Positions 62,826-64,000 of a stretch of DNA of 64,000 bases are shown piece by piece. A program made the translations under genes and the position numbers. The stretch covers positions 62,001 to 126,000 of the forward strand of contig CALGLE010000039.1 of assembly GCA_937930305.1 (NCBI GenBank). Direction: 5' to 3'. The notes below the pieces were generated by a model, which saw only the letters and a program-made list of their open reading frames with translations, did no database searches and was not told the origin of the DNA. The stretch comes from an uncultured Granulosicoccaceae bacterium (GTDB lineage: Bacteria > Pseudomonadota > Gammaproteobacteria > Granulosicoccales > Granulosicoccaceae). The stretch's first letter is position 1, and the number at the start of each line of letters is the position of its first letter.

Positions 62826-64000
62826 ATGTCAAGCCTCGACGCAGTCCTCTCTCAGATTGACGCCAACCTGGACGATTCAATTGACCGGTTATTTGATTTT
62901 TTAAGAATTCCAAGTATCTCAACAGACCCGGCGTTCAAAAGCCATTGCCAAGAAGCTGCCAATTGGCTTAGCGCAGAACTTAATCAAATCGGATTCGATG
63001 CACGCACGGAAGACACACCGGGCCATCCCATGGTGATTGCCAAAGGTGGCGAGGGTCAGAATCATTTCCTTTTTTATGGGCATTACGACGTTCAACCCGT
63101 AGACCCCTTATCGCTGTGGAACAGCGATCCATTTGATCCTAAAAAAGAGACCACGCCGCAAGGTGACGTGATTCGCGCTCGAGGTGCTGCAGACGATAAA
63201 GGCCAACTCATGACCTTCGTGGAGGCCTGTCGTGCTTTTCAACAAGTTAATGGCCAGTTACCCACCAAATTAACGCTCTTCTTTGAAGGAGAAGAAGAAA
63301 GTGGGTCACCGTCGCTTGTGCCCTACATGGAAGCGAACCGCGACCGACTTAGCGCGGACCTAGCGATGGTTTGTGATACAGGTATGTGGGATGCAAATAC
63401 GCCATCTATATCCACCATGCTACGCGGAATGGTTGGCGGCGAAGTAACGATTACTGGCCCAGATAGAGACTTACATTCTGGAATGTATGGCGGTCCAGCG
63501 CGAAACCCGATTCGCGTGTTAACCAAAATTCTGGCCGAACTTCACGATGATGACGGCAAAATCACACTTCCGAATTTCTACGATGGCGTTGATCCTGTCC
63601 CAGCGGATATTCTCAAGCAATGGGAATCTTTGAATCATGATGGTATCGGCTTCTTAAACGAGGTTGGGTTGTCAGTTCCCGCAGGTGAAACTGGCACGTC
63701 CGTGCTCGAACAAATTTGGGCAAGACCCAGTTGCGACATCAACGGAATTGACGGCGGTTATACCGGAGAAGGATTCAAAACCGTACTTCCATCGGAAGCC
63801 AAAGCGAAAGTGAGTTTCCGACTCGTCGGCCGACAAGACCCTATCGCCATAGAAGAAGCCTTTAAGACCTTCATTACCAGCCGATTGCCTGAAGATTGCA
63901 CGGCCTCGTTTTTGTTAAAGAATGGATCTTCAGCGACGGTTATGCCCCTCGAAGCTCCAGAGTTTGGTAAGGCCCACCAAGCGCTAAGCGATGAATGGCC
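62826..64000 (+). CDS. M20-family metallopeptidase (partial)
   Basis: This dipeptidase-like zinc enzyme is cut by the right edge after 391 codons. Metal and catalytic motifs are YGHYDVQPVDP (His, Asp), RGAADDKGQL (bridging Asp) and FFEGEEESGSPSL (general base Glu). The dimerisation domain begins near MLRGMVGGEVTITG, with DLHSGMYGG. It probably hydrolyses dipeptides or acylated amino acids in the cytoplasm. The start at 62826 has no clear Shine-Dalgarno. Confidence 0.9.
   Translation, partial: MSSLDAVLSQIDANLDDSIDRLFDFLRIPSISTDPAFKSHCQEAANWLSAELNQIGFDARTEDTPGHPMVIAKGGEGQNHFLFYGHYDVQPVDPLSLWNSDPFDPKKETTPQGDVIRARGAADDKGQLMTFVEACRAFQQVNGQLPTKLTLFFEGEEESGSPSLVPYMEANRDRLSADLAMVCDTGMWDANTPSISTMLRGMVGGEVTITGPDRDLHSGMYGGPARNPIRVLTKILAELHDDDGKITLPNFYDGVDPVPADILKQWESLNHDGIGFLNEVGLSVPAGETGTSVLEQIWARPSCDINGIDGGYTGEGFKTVLPSEAKAKVSFRLVGRQDPIAIEEAFKTFITSRLPEDCTASFLLKNGSSATVMPLEAPEFGKAHQALSDEW

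Overview
The window looks like a chromosomal segment of a free-living, probably marine, gammaproteobacterium with mid-range GC. The evidence is the rib operon order (ribD-ribE-ribBA-ribH behind an FMN riboswitch), a LexA box of the CTGT-N8-ACAG type, the lexA-imuA-imuB arrangement, a family-B DNA polymerase II, a rimB-rimK-peptidase operon, malate synthase G and many c-di-GMP enzymes. The genus cannot be fixed from sequence reading alone. I saw no rRNA, tRNA or CRISPR array.

Layout. 1-5.1 kb (minus strand): promoter-proximal end of a Tad/Flp pilus operon (Flp-type pilin, TadG-like, TadE-like, a secreted orphan, a second pilin-like peptide, CpaB), running off the left edge. 5.4-6.7 kb: an orphan secreted protein. 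6.75-10.6 kb: FMN riboswitch and riboflavin operon. 10.7-13.6 kb: a beta-helix lipoprotein, then a HupE/UreJ-like permease with a His-rich membrane-anchored partner. 13.6-16.7 kb: a cytosolic LacI-like/GGDEF/EAL protein. 17.2-18.8 kb: a secreted orphan.

19.3-23.1 kb: a mobile element of about 3.8 kb bounded by matching terminal inverted repeats. It carries an IS1595-family transposase and five passenger genes (DUF6471-like HTH, two-TM protein, winged-helix-like protein, small exported peptide, DUF2335 protein). Its right end lies 18 bp before the -35 box of the lexA promoter. A third copy of the terminal repeat sits 8 bp outside its left end.

23.2-26.0 kb: lexA-imuA-imuB, with a perfect LexA box. 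The usual third partner, dnaE2, is about 21 kb away (47.2-50.5 kb) with its own LexA-like box, and polB lies between (35.9-38.3 kb). The window therefore encodes the SOS repressor and most of a mutasome in separate pieces. 26.2-35.7 kb: a membrane GGDEF-EAL protein, a BON-OmpA protein flanked by two membrane-anchored coiled-coil proteins, an alpha/beta hydrolase translationally coupled to a Nat-type ABC exporter, and a secreted DUF2059-like protein. 38-43.4 kb: a P460-type cytochrome lipoprotein, malate synthase G and a GH16 glucanase lipoprotein, with a CRP-like site between the last two. 43.5-47.1 kb: a TetR regulator divergent from a five-gene operon of small proteins, with a palindromic candidate operator, then an acetyltransferase.

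50.5-64 kb: dodecin (flavin storage, in keeping with the rib operon); the rim operon for ribosomal protein S6 glutamylation; a cysteine-desulfurase-like aminotransferase; a second LacI-like/GGDEF protein paralogous to the first; a tightly overlapping operon of TMEM220-like protein, acyl-CoA synthetase and two GT4 glycosyltransferases; an orphan; and the start of an M20 peptidase cut by the right edge.

The two most unusual things are the passenger-loaded IS1595 element next to lexA and the paired LacI-sensor/c-di-GMP proteins. Product names come from recognising families by eye. No database search was run.
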